64,000 bases of DNA from Marichromatium purpuratum 984 (GTDB lineage Bacteria > Pseudomonadota > Gammaproteobacteria > Chromatiales > Chromatiaceae), in assembly GCF_000224005.2 (NCBI RefSeq), contig NZ_CP007031.1:979501-1043500 (forward strand), read 5' to 3'. Under the pieces are notes generated by a model that ran no database searches, was not told the DNA's origin, and saw only the letters and a list, made by a program, of their open reading frames with translations. The position numbers and the translations under genes were made by a program. The stretch's first letter is position 1. Each line of letters begins with the position of its first letter. This document shows, piece after piece, positions 1 to 9,804 of this stretch.

Positions 1-1922
1 GCCAGGGTGACCAGGGCATGCGCCTGGTCGGATGCCGCGAAGAAATCCTCGATGCGTTGCAGACGCACGATCTCGGCCTCGGGCAGCAGACGGCGGATGT
101 GTGACTCGTAGAGCCCCAGTCCACTGAGTACGGCGATGCGCAGTCCGGGCTGCTCGCGCAGTTGCTCGACGCTGGCGAACAGCTTGCGCTGCTGGTCCGG
201 GACCACGAAGGCCAGTCCGTCGGTGACATAGGGCGTGGTGAAACTCGCCCGGCGCGCCCGCTCCGGGGTGATGGTCAGTCCGGTACCGATGAGATCGCAC
301 CAACCGCTGTCGAGTCGCTCGATGAAACGGGTACGCTCGATCGCGATCAGTTCGAGCTTGACCCCCAGGGTGGCGGCGAGACGGTGCATCAGCTCGATGT
401 CGTGACCGATCAGGGTGCCGTCGGCGCCGCGATAGGACTGCGGTAGCAGCTCGGGGACGTAGCAGGCGCGCAGCAGCTGGCGCGCCTCGATGCGATCGAG
501 CGTCGACCCGGCGCTGGTGGAGGGCGGTGGCGCGTCCGCCTCATCGCGCCCGAACACCTCGGTGCTCGGCCAGGGGGCCTCCATCAGAGGCATGGTGCGC
601 ACCGCGTCGTCCTTGGTGTAGCGGTTCTCGACGAAGTGGGTGAAGAACAGGTTGATCGCCATCAGGGTGGCGCTCAGCAACACCGCCGTGGCGCCGAGAA
701 AGAGCCCGAGCCGGCGCCAGCGGACCTTGAGGATGCCGACCACCGAGGCGGTCACCAGCAGTGACAGCGCCACCGTGTGGACACCGGCGAGCAGGGTGCC
801 GAAACGCCCGGTGAAGACGTCGACGGTGACGAACAGGTTGAACATGTCCGCCGGGATCTGCATCAGATCGAGCAAGAAGGGCAGGGCGATCACCACCTCG
901 CCGAAGAAGCTCAGCAGCCCCGAGGCGAGGAACTCGGGATAGTGTCCCGGGGCGATGTCGTTGCCGGCGAACCAGCCGGCGAAGAGCACGAAGGAGAGCG
1001 CGATCAGCTTGCCGAGGTTGGGGATGTTGAAGTTGATCGGGGTGATCACGTCGACCACCCCGGAGGCGCGCTCGCGATCGACCCCGGCACGCTCGAGGAT
1101 GTCCTTGGTCGACTCGGCGAGCAGCGGCAGCACGATCAGCAGCGAGCCGGTGGCGAAGGCGGTCACCAGGGCGTCGCGGGTGCTGCGCAGGGTCTCGGCG
1201 AAGCCGAACGGGGTCAGCGCCGAGACCAGCCCCGGCACCACCCACAGACTCAGCAGCAGGGCCATGGCGATATAGGTGACGATATAGACCTGGAGACGGC
1301 CGAACTCCTCGATGCTGATGGTGCCGGCGGCGACCGCGGTCAGCGCGAACACCCCGATGGGCGCCAGGCGGGCGACGAACTGGGCGATCAGCATCAGCGC
1401 GTGGGCGTACTGCTCGAGGCTTTGCACCACCAGCTGCTTGTCGTCGAGCATCGCCGTGGCCAGCCCCATGGCGATGCTGAACAGCACGATCGCCGGGATT
1501 ACCCCCTCGGCGAGCGAGGCGAAGGGGTTGGCGGGGATATAGAGCGCGAGCAGGTCGGTCGGTGGTGGTTCGGCGAGCAGGGTGGAGCTGTAGAAGGAGG
1601 CCGAGACCCAGTCGGGATAACCCAGCGGCATCAGTGCCACCACCGCCAGGATCAGTCCCCAGAACACCAGGATCAAGCCGCCGCCCTTGAGCGCGAGCAG
1701 GCGGATCTGTGGCATGCGCAGACGGCCGATGGCGGCGATCAGCGAGACCACGATGTAAGGGATCACCGTCATCTGCAGCAGGCCGATGAAGATGGTGCCG
1801 AGCGGCTCGACGACTGCCACCGACTCGCCGAAGAACAGCCCGGCGAGGATGCCCGTCACCAGCCCGATGATCACCTGGGTGGAGAGCCCGAGCCGCGGGA
1901 GCTGGCGTCTGCGTCGGTTCAT
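1..1922 (-). CDS. Dicarboxylate/amino-acid:cation symporter fused to a periplasmic-type solute-binding domain (3' end beyond window)
   Basis: Reading leftward from an ATG at 1922, the frame stays open to the window edge (about 640 residues). Residues 1 to about 430 are a hydrophobic sodium:dicarboxylate symporter (SDF/DAACS) domain, with motifs such as PANPFASLAEGVIPAIVLF and a FATGS hairpin followed by PINFNIPNLGK. From about residue 470 the protein becomes a type-3 solute-binding domain (RQLLRACYVPELLPQSYRG, then GHDIELMHRLAATLG and a DLIGTGLTITPERA stretch), as in polar amino-acid-binding proteins. The likely role is uptake of dicarboxylates or acidic amino acids, with substrate capture built into the carrier. 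The start overlaps the stop of the DUF1028 gene (ATGA), so the two are probably co-translated. Substrate is unknown. The C-terminus lies outside the window. Confidence 0.85.
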   Translation of the reverse strand, partial: MNRRRRQLPRLGLSTQVIIGLVTGILAGLFFGESVAVVEPLGTIFIGLLQMTVIPYIVVSLIAAIGRLRMPQIRLLALKGGGLILVFWGLILAVVALMPLGYPDWVSASFYSSTLLAEPPPTDLLALYIPANPFASLAEGVIPAIVLFSIAMGLATAMLDDKQLVVQSLEQYAHALMLIAQFVARLAPIGVFALTAVAAGTISIEEFGRLQVYIVTYIAMALLLSLWVVPGLVSALTPFGFAETLRSTRDALVTAFATGSLLIVLPLLAESTKDILERAGVDRERASGVVDVITPINFNIPNLGKLIALSFVLFAGWFAGNDIAPGHYPEFLASGLLSFFGEVVIALPFLLDLMQIPADMFNLFVTVDVFTGRFGTLLAGVHTVALSLLVTASVVGILKVRWRRLGLFLGATAVLLSATLMAINLFFTHFVENRYTKDDAVRTMPLMEAPWPSTEVFGRDEADAPPPSTSAGSTLDRIEARQLLRACYVPELLPQSYRGADGTLIGHDIELMHRLAATLGVKLELIAIERTRFIERLDSGWCDLIGTGLTITPERARRASFTTPYVTDGLAFVVPDQQRKLFASVEQLREQPGLRIAVLSGLGLYESHIRRLLPEAEIVRLQRIEDFFAASDQAHALVTL

Positions 1923-2968
1923 CGCGCCGACTCCTCGGGGCTTGGCAATGCGCTCCACAGGTCGTGGAATCCGGGGTTCTCGAGCAGCCGTTGGAGCAAG
2001 GTCGGCGGGAGGCCGTGCTCACCGCCAGCGGCGTCGAGCCGCCGCTTGAGCAGCGGGTTGAGCAGCAGCGCGTGACGGCCCGCCGCGGCCGCCGCCGCCG
2101 GTGCCCCGCGGGCCGTCTCGAGCATCGCCAGGGTGAGCCAGGCGTTATCGTTGCGAGGGTCGAGCCGGGTCGCGCGCAGGGCCTCGGCATGGGCTCGGGC
2201 GAGGTCCTCGGCGGTGGTCGCCTCGCCCGCGCCGAGAAGTGCCTGACAGCGCGCGAGGGCGAGCTGGGCGAGACGGATGTCGAGCAGGCGTCCGAGTTCG
2301 CGAATCGGCGCCGGGTGGTCGTCGACACGCAGGTCGACGAGGCGGTCGCTCTCGCCCTGATAGCCGGCCCCGGCACGCACCACCAGCAACGCCGCGGACT
2401 GGCGTCCGCGCTGATCGCCGCCGGCGGCCTGACCGGCGGCGAGTGCGGCGACCAGTCGTGAGGACAGGGCGCCCGGGGTCGACTCGAAGGCGGCGGCCAT
2501 CGCCGCCACCACCTCGGGACCGGCGAGCAGGTTGCCCTGTACGGCATAGTGCATGCCGGTGCGCCCGCCCGACCACGGCAGGGTTTGGTCGCCGCTGTGG
2601 GTCAGTGGTGTGCCCTGGGGCGTGATGATGCCGAGCTGGCGCTCGGCGCGCAGCGGGTCGTCGGCGAGCAGTCGGCGCAGGGTCTCGGTCGGGCCGACCC
2701 CTTCGGCGAGCAGTGCCAGGCCACGGCGACCGTGCTCCAGGCTGCCCCGGGCTTGGGTGGCCAGGGCGCCGACCCCGGCGCGGGCATGAGGGACGACGGT
2801 GCCGACGCCGAAGTATTTCGACTGCACCGCGACCCCGAGCGTCGCGGTCGCCGGGTCACGGGCGACGATCGAGAAGGTGGCTTCGGTCGGGAGGGCGATG
2901 CCGAGTCCCAGCATCAGCGAGACGAGCGAGAGACCAGCGCGGGCCGGAGCAGGGAGGAAGCGAGCCAT
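1919..2968 (-). CDS. DUF1028 family secreted protein
   Basis: A 349-residue protein. The N-terminus is a typical signal peptide (hydrophobic core at about residues 10-25, ending near TEATFS). It is followed by the DUF1028 start FSIVARDPATATLGVAVQSK and the VGTVVPHARAGVGALATQA segment. DUF1028 proteins have an Ntn-hydrolase-like fold and often sit next to peptide or amino-acid utilisation genes; their activity is not established. The C-terminal third is Ala/Leu-rich and resembles TPR-type helices (ARLDPRNDNAWLTLAMLE). The gene overlaps the downstream symporter by four bases, which suggests joint use of periplasmic substrates. Confidence 0.8.
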   Translation of the reverse strand: MARFLPAPARAGLSLVSLMLGLGIALPTEATFSIVARDPATATLGVAVQSKYFGVGTVVPHARAGVGALATQARGSLEHGRRGLALLAEGVGPTETLRRLLADDPLRAERQLGIITPQGTPLTHSGDQTLPWSGGRTGMHYAVQGNLLAGPEVVAAMAAAFESTPGALSSRLVAALAAGQAAGGDQRGRQSAALLVVRAGAGYQGESDRLVDLRVDDHPAPIRELGRLLDIRLAQLALARCQALLGAGEATTAEDLARAHAEALRATRLDPRNDNAWLTLAMLETARGAPAAAAAAGRHALLLNPLLKRRLDAAGGEHGLPPTLLQRLLENPGFHDLWSALPSPEESAR

Positions 2969-3061
2969 GAGGGGCGTCTGTCCTGGCGTGTCAGCGTCGA
3001 TGGAGTCCAGATAGTAACGCTTTGTGTCCGGGTTGCCGAGTGCCGATCCAGGCCGGAGTCC

Positions 3062-3751
3062 TTAGTCCATCGTGTCGTGTGCCTCGAGCAGACGGGGTTC
3101 GAGCAGCTCGATGCGCCCGCGTCCGGTACGCAGCGCGCCGCGCTCCTCGAGTTCGCCGAGCAGTCGGGTGATCACCTCGCGCGAGCTGCCGAGTTCGACG
3201 GCCAGCGCCTGGTGAGTGGTGTGCAGCGTCGCCGGTCGTCCGGCGGCGTGCCAGCGATGCAGCAGCAAGGCCGCGAGGCGCTGGTCGAGCGGCTTGAAGA
3301 GGATCGCGTCGAGCACCCCGAAGACTTCGCCGAGTCGATCGGCGACCAGCCCGAAGACGAACTCACGCCAGGGCGCCGAGACGGCCATCCAGCGCCGGAC
3401 ATCGGCGGCGCCGACGACCACCGCCTCAATCTCGGTCTCGCACACCGCGAAGGCGGGGAAAGGGCGTTCGCTGAGGATGCAGGCAGCGGTGACCACGCAG
3501 CTCTCGCCCGGACCGATGCGATAGAGAGTGACCTCGCGGCCGTTCTCGCCGAGCTTGTAGATCCGGGCCGTGCCCGCCAAGGCCAGCGCCAGCTGCGCGC
3601 AGCTGCCGCCGTCGTGACAGATGATGTGCCCGGCCGGTAGCCGCGCGGTGACGGCGCGGCCGAAGAAGCCCTCGCGGAAATCGCGCTCGGCGGTGCGTAG
3701 AAAGGCGAAGTGTTCGAGCAGTCGTGCCCGTTGTCGAGGATCCTGGATCAT
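3062..3751 (-). CDS. Crp/Fnr family transcriptional regulator
   Basis: A 229-residue protein with an N-terminal cyclic-nucleotide-binding-type beta barrel (about residues 15-130) and a C-terminal winged helix. The recognition region is HQALAVELGSSREVITRLL followed by LEERGALRTGRGRIEL. Several cysteines occur in the sensor half (C45, C51, C85, C91, C104), but not in the classical four-cysteine Fnr arrangement, so the signal is unclear. The ATG at 3751 overlaps the stop of the upstream MFS gene (ATGA). This makes it the last gene of a folE2-menH-MFS-regulator run, and it may control its own operon. Confidence 0.85.
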   Translation of the reverse strand: MIQDPRQRARLLEHFAFLRTAERDFREGFFGRAVTARLPAGHIICHDGGSCAQLALALAGTARIYKLGENGREVTLYRIGPGESCVVTAACILSERPFPAFAVCETEIEAVVVGAADVRRWMAVSAPWREFVFGLVADRLGEVFGVLDAILFKPLDQRLAALLLHRWHAAGRPATLHTTHQALAVELGSSREVITRLLGELEERGALRTGRGRIELLEPRLLEAHDTMD

Positions 3752-4950
3752 GACGGGAGAGCCTGGCGCGGACGGATGAGATGGAACAACAGCAGCGCGC
3801 CCAGTCCGCTGCCGGCCATGCCCAGCAGCAGTGGCGTCGGGCTGGCGTCGTGGACTAGGCTGATCAGGGTGGCCACCGCGGCGCCGGCGCCGAAGCGCGC
3901 GGCACCGGCGAGCGCCGATGCGGTCCCGGCCAGACGCGGGAAGAAGCTCATGAAGCCGGCGGTGGCGTTCCCTAGCACCAGCCCCATCATGCCGAGATAG
4001 AGCGCGGTGGTCGGTGCCAGCAACCAGATCGGTGGCGCGCCGTGGACGACGAGCGCCAGCGCCGCCAGCGCCACCGTTGCCTGGGTGGCGAGTCCGAAGC
4101 CGAGCAGACGATCGGCGCCGAGTCGGGGGATCAGTCGGGCATTGAGGGTCGCCGTCACCATGGTCAGGGCGACGTTGGCGGCGAACACCAACCCGAACTG
4201 GCCGGCACCGAGACCGTAATACTCGATATAGACATAGGGCGAGGCGACGATGAACACCATCATCCCGGAGAAGCTGCTGGCGCCGGCGAGCAGGTAGGCG
4301 AGTGCGGCGCGATGGCCGAACAGCCGCAGATAATTGCGCAGGATGTGGCCGAGGTCGAGACGGTGACGGTGCTGGCGGGGCAGGGTCTCGGGGATCAGCG
4401 CGAGGAACAGCGCCAGCGCCACCGCGCCGATCGCCAGCAGCGCGATGAACACCGCGCGCCAGCCGCCGAGACCGATCACCAGCGCCCCCAGGGTGGGGGC
4501 GACCAGCGGTGCGAAGGACATCACCAGCATGATCAGCGCCATGACGCGGGCATAGTCCTCCTTGTCGTAGAGATCGCGCACCAGCGCCGGCACCGTGACC
4601 GCCACCGCTGCGCCGCCGAGGGCCTGGAATGCGCGCGCGCCGATCAGCACCGGCAGGCTCGGTGCCAGGGCGCAGCCGAGCGCCGCGGTCATGAACAGCC
4701 CCAGTCCGGCGCTGATGATCAGGCGCCGACCGAGCACGTCGGAGAGCGGGCCGATGACCAACTGGGCGAAGGCGAAGACACCGAGATAGATGGCCACGCT
4801 GAGCTGCGCCAGTGCGATTGGTCCGTCGAGCGCACGGGCGATCTCGGGCAGCCCGGGCAGGTACATGTCGATGGCGAAGGGGGTCAGCGCCGCGAGCAGC
4901 GCGAGGGGGAGGATGAGCGCGGGGCTGGTCGGGGCGATGGCGCGGTTCAT
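3748..4950 (-). CDS. Bcr/CflA-type multidrug efflux MFS transporter
   Basis: A 400-residue, very hydrophobic protein with about 12 membrane spans. It carries the Bcr/CflA signature PFAIDMYLPGLPEIARAL in the first span and the MFS loop motif GPLSDVLGRRLI at about residues 65-75. The family exports drugs and small molecules by proton antiport across the inner membrane. It overlaps menH upstream and the Crp/Fnr regulator downstream, each by four bases. Substrate cannot be told from sequence. Confidence 0.88.
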   Translation of the reverse strand: MNRAIAPTSPALILPLALLAALTPFAIDMYLPGLPEIARALDGPIALAQLSVAIYLGVFAFAQLVIGPLSDVLGRRLIISAGLGLFMTAALGCALAPSLPVLIGARAFQALGGAAVAVTVPALVRDLYDKEDYARVMALIMLVMSFAPLVAPTLGALVIGLGGWRAVFIALLAIGAVALALFLALIPETLPRQHRHRLDLGHILRNYLRLFGHRAALAYLLAGASSFSGMMVFIVASPYVYIEYYGLGAGQFGLVFAANVALTMVTATLNARLIPRLGADRLLGFGLATQATVALAALALVVHGAPPIWLLAPTTALYLGMMGLVLGNATAGFMSFFPRLAGTASALAGAARFGAGAAVATLISLVHDASPTPLLLGMAGSGLGALLLFHLIRPRQALPS

Positions 4951-5669
4951 CGTGGCGCGAGCAATGCATCGAGACGCGTCGGGGTCTCGATCAGCGGGTT
5001 GTGTCCGGCGCCGGAGACGACCAGGAGTTCGAGTCGGGGGCGCAGTGTCGCCACCCGGCGCGCCAGCGCGAGGAACTTGGCGTCACGCGCGCCGACGATC
5101 CAGCGCAGCCGACCGGGGTGACGGGCGAGGGTGCGCCAGGTCGGCGGCATCTCGCCGAGTCCGAGTACGGCGAGCGCGGCGGCCAGCCCCTCGGGGTCTT
5201 GGGTGAGACGCCGGTCGCGCTGACGGGCGAGCGCGGCGGGCGCGACACGGGCCTGGGTGGCGAACAGCGGCAGCTGCTCCCAGGCCTCGACGAAGGCGCC
5301 GATACCCTGTTGGCGCAGCAGCTCGATCCAGCGCCGGTCGGCGGCGCGACGGCGCGCGCGTGCCGCCGGGTCGGTGAGTCCGGGATGGGCGGAGATCAGG
5401 GTGGCGCGACGGAAGCGCTCGGGCGCGGCCTGGAGCAGGCCGAGTGCGACCCGGCCACCGAGCGAGTAGCCGATCAGCTCGTCGATCGAGGGCGGTAGCT
5501 GCGCGAGCAGCTCGGCGATGGTGCTGGCGAAGTCGCCCCGTGGGGGCGGGGCGGCGCCGTGACCGGGGAGGTCGATGGCCAGCGCCTCGGGGTCGCGCGC
5601 GCAGCGCGTCGCCCAGTCGGCGGCGGTGCCGGTGAAGCCGTGTAGCAGCAGGCGACGCGGTGTGCTCAC
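4947..5669 (-). CDS. menH: 2-succinyl-6-hydroxy-2,4-cyclohexadiene-1-carboxylate synthase (MenH-like alpha/beta hydrolase)
   Basis: A 240-residue alpha/beta hydrolase. The LHGFTGTAADW oxyanion-hole segment is at the N-terminus, the nucleophile elbow is GYSLGGR (about residues 67-73), and a late catalytic His lies in SGAGHNPL. The MenH-type segments SAHPGL and WEQLPLFATQ favour the menaquinone-pathway enzyme over a generic esterase. MenH eliminates pyruvate from SEPHCHC to give SHCHC in the cytoplasm. The gene starts 10 bases after folE2 and overlaps the MFS gene. No other men genes are in the window. Confidence 0.78.
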   Translation of the reverse strand: MSTPRRLLLHGFTGTAADWATRCARDPEALAIDLPGHGAAPPPRGDFASTIAELLAQLPPSIDELIGYSLGGRVALGLLQAAPERFRRATLISAHPGLTDPAARARRRAADRRWIELLRQQGIGAFVEAWEQLPLFATQARVAPAALARQRDRRLTQDPEGLAAALAVLGLGEMPPTWRTLARHPGRLRWIVGARDAKFLALARRVATLRPRLELLVVSGAGHNPLIETPTRLDALLAPR

Positions 5670-5679
5670 GCCGGAATGG

Positions 5680-6528
5680 TCAGAGCGAGGCCTCGGCGGT
5701 GCGGGCCTCGGCCTCCTTGTCGCGCTCGATCAGGGCATAGGCCGAGTGGTTGTGGATCGACTCGAAGTTCTCCGCCTCGACCACGTAGTAGAGGATGCGA
5801 TCGTCCTCGTTGAGGCGCTTGGCGACGTCGCGCACCAGGTCCTCGACGAACTTCGGGTTGTCGTAAGCGTGCTCGGTGACGTACTTCTCGTCCGGGCGCT
5901 TGAGCAGGCCGAACAGCTCGGAGGAGGCCTCCGCCTCGACCATCTCGATCAGCTCCTCGATCCAGATGAAGTCGCGCATGCGTACCTGCAGGGTGACGTG
6001 CGAGCGCTGGTTGTGTGCACCATAGGCCGAGATCTTCTTCGAGCAAGGGCACAGGCTGGTGACCGGGATCACCACCTTGACCTGCAGCGCCGGCTCGCCG
6101 TCGCGGATCTCGCCGATCAGCGTGACCTCGTAGTCGAGCAGGCTCTCCACCCCGGAGACCGGCGCGCGCTTGCTCATGAAGAAGGGGAAGCGCATCTCGA
6201 TGTGCCCGGCCTCGGACTCGAGCCGGGTCGACATCTCGATCAGCATCTCCTTGAACGAGGCGATGCTGATCTCGCGTTCGTGGTTGTTGAGCACCTGCAC
6301 GAAGCGCGACATGTGCGTGCCCTTGAAATCGTGAGGCAGGTAGACGTACATGTTGAAGGTCGCCACCGTGTGCTGCTCACTGCCGCTGCGGTCACGCACC
6401 CGCACCGGGTGACGAATGTCCTTGATGCCGACCTTGTCGATGGCGATGCGACGGGTATCGGCGCTCCCCTGGACGTCGGCGATATCGGCAGTCGCGTTGC
6501 AACGGTTGGACTCGAGCACATGCTCCAT
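5680..6528 (-). CDS. folE2: GTP cyclohydrolase IB
   Basis: A 282-residue protein of the type IB GTP cyclohydrolase family, which converts GTP to dihydroneopterin triphosphate for folate (and queuosine) synthesis without an obligate zinc ion. The active-site CPC (C160 and C162 in [12 protein letters not shown]) and the HNQRSHV segment are present. The ATG at 6528 was chosen because a GAGGAAG ribosome binding site lies just upstream; an upstream in-frame extension to 6603 lacks family similarity. FolE2 is often induced by zinc limitation through Zur in other bacteria, but no clear Zur site was identified here. It heads the folE2-menH-MFS-Crp/Fnr run. Confidence 0.93.
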   Translation of the reverse strand: MEHVLESNRCNATADIADVQGSADTRRIAIDKVGIKDIRHPVRVRDRSGSEQHTVATFNMYVYLPHDFKGTHMSRFVQVLNNHEREISIASFKEMLIEMSTRLESEAGHIEMRFPFFMSKRAPVSGVESLLDYEVTLIGEIRDGEPALQVKVVIPVTSLCPCSKKISAYGAHNQRSHVTLQVRMRDFIWIEELIEMVEAEASSELFGLLKRPDEKYVTEHAYDNPKFVEDLVRDVAKRLNEDDRILYYVVEAENFESIHNHSAYALIERDKEAEARTAEASL

Positions 6529-6655
6529 GGGTTCGCTTCCTCGACGGATCGGCGGAAAAGAGGTATCACCGCAAACCGTGGGGGTGTTGCGGCGACAAGA
6601 CAATGGGTCTGGTGTCGACAGTCGCCCGGGACGGCCCCGGGCGGTGACGGGTTTC

Positions 6656-7555
6656 TCAGCTGCGCCGGGTGCTCAGCCCCTCGGCGATGGCGGTGAGCGC
6701 GGCGGCGCGCGCGCCGAAGATGCTGATCGCCGAGAGTGCCTCGTCGGTCAGTTCACGGGCCATCGCCTTGGCCTGGGCGAGTCCGACCAGCGACGGATAG
6801 GTGGCCTTCTCGAGCACCTGGTCGCGTCCGGCGGTCTTGCCGATGAGCGCGGTGTCGCCCTCGACGTCGAGCACGTCGTCCTGGATCTGGAAGGCCAGGC
6901 CGATGCACTTGGCATAGCGATCGAGCCGCTCGCGCTGGTCGTCGGTGGCATCGCTGCGGGCGAGCAGGGCCATCTGCACCGAGGCGCGGATCAGTGCGCC
7001 GGTCTTGTGGATGTGGATGTGCTCGAGCATGGCGACGTCGAGCTGGGTGCCCTCGCCCTCGGCGGCGAGGTCGAGCGCCTGGCCCCCGACCATGCCGCGC
7101 GAGCCGCTGGCACGCGCCAGCGCCGCGACCATGCCCACCCGGCTCGCGGCGGAGAGTCCCGGGGCCTCGGCTAGCGCCTGGAAGGCGATCGTCTGCAGGG
7201 CGTCGCCGGCGAGGATCGCGGTGGCCTCGTCATAGGCGCGGTGACAGGTCGGCTGGCCGCGACGCAGGTCGTCGTCGTCCATCGCCGGGAGGTCGTCGTG
7301 GATCAGCGAGTAGGCGTGGATCAGCTCCACCGCGCAGGCCGGTCGGTCGAGCAGCTCGGGGTCGATGGCGAGCGCCTCGCCGGCGGCGTAGGTCAGCAGC
7401 GGGCGGATGCGCTTGCCGCCACCGAGCACGGTATAGCGCAGGGCCTCGTGCAGGCGAGCCGGCTCCACGCTGGTGCTCGGCAGCAGTTGCTCGAGCGTGT
7501 TCTCGACGCGCGCCTGGTAGCGCGAGCGGAAGGCGTCCAGATTGGTCTCAGTCAT
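6656..7555 (-). CDS. ispA: (2E,6E)-farnesyl diphosphate synthase
   Basis: A 299-residue trans-prenyltransferase. The first Asp-rich motif is in [18 protein letters not shown] and the second in [23 protein letters not shown] lies near the N-terminus. The enzyme condenses IPP with DMAPP/GPP to give farnesyl diphosphate for quinones, undecaprenyl carriers and, in phototrophs, carotenoids and bacteriochlorophyll side chains. The ATG at 7555 overlaps the end of xseB by eight bases, the usual xseB-ispA coupling. dxs, which often follows ispA in gammaproteobacteria, is absent here; folE2 comes next. Confidence 0.93.
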   Translation of the reverse strand: MTETNLDAFRSRYQARVENTLEQLLPSTSVEPARLHEALRYTVLGGGKRIRPLLTYAAGEALAIDPELLDRPACAVELIHAYSLIHDDLPAMDDDDLRRGQPTCHRAYDEATAILAGDALQTIAFQALAEAPGLSAASRVGMVAALARASGSRGMVGGQALDLAAEGEGTQLDVAMLEHIHIHKTGALIRASVQMALLARSDATDDQRERLDRYAKCIGLAFQIQDDVLDVEGDTALIGKTAGRDQVLEKATYPSLVGLAQAKAMARELTDEALSAISIFGARAAALTAIAEGLSTRRS

Positions 7556-7790
7556 GGGTGTCGAAGGCTTCTGGCTCGGCGTCCGGCCGAGTGTCGGTGA
7601 GGATGCGCACCCGTTGCTCGGCCGTCTCCAGTGCCTGTTGACAGGTGCGGGTGAGGCCGATGCCACGCTCGAAGGCGTCGAGTGACTGCTCGAGCGTCAT
7701 CTCGTCCTGCTCGAGGGCGTCGACGATCGACTCCAGTTCGGCGAGTGCCTGTTCGAAGGTTGGCGGGGAGTGCTCGGGGGCTTTCGTCAT
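7548..7790 (-). CDS. xseB: Exodeoxyribonuclease VII small subunit
   Basis: An 80-residue helical protein with the XseB core FEQALAELESIVDALEQDEMTLEQSL and FERGIGLTRTCQQAL (given here only as landmark segments at about residues 12-55). It associates with XseA to degrade single-stranded DNA. The ATG at 7790 gives the normal family length; an upstream in-frame extension to 7883 would run into the divergent parE promoter region. It overlaps ispA, so the pair is probably co-transcribed. Confidence 0.9.
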   Translation of the reverse strand: MTKAPEHSPPTFEQALAELESIVDALEQDEMTLEQSLDAFERGIGLTRTCQQALETAEQRVRILTDTRPDAEPEAFDTHD

Positions 7791-7799
7791 CGGGTTTGA

Positions 7800-9797
<1,998 letters not shown>

Positions 9798-9804
9798 GGC
9801 CGGC

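Noticed and set aside
3062-4969. Apparent fusion of a long upstream frame with the Crp/Fnr regulator
   Set aside because: The upstream part is an out-of-frame reading of the MFS gene; the real MFS and regulator genes overlap only by ATGA and are separate proteins.
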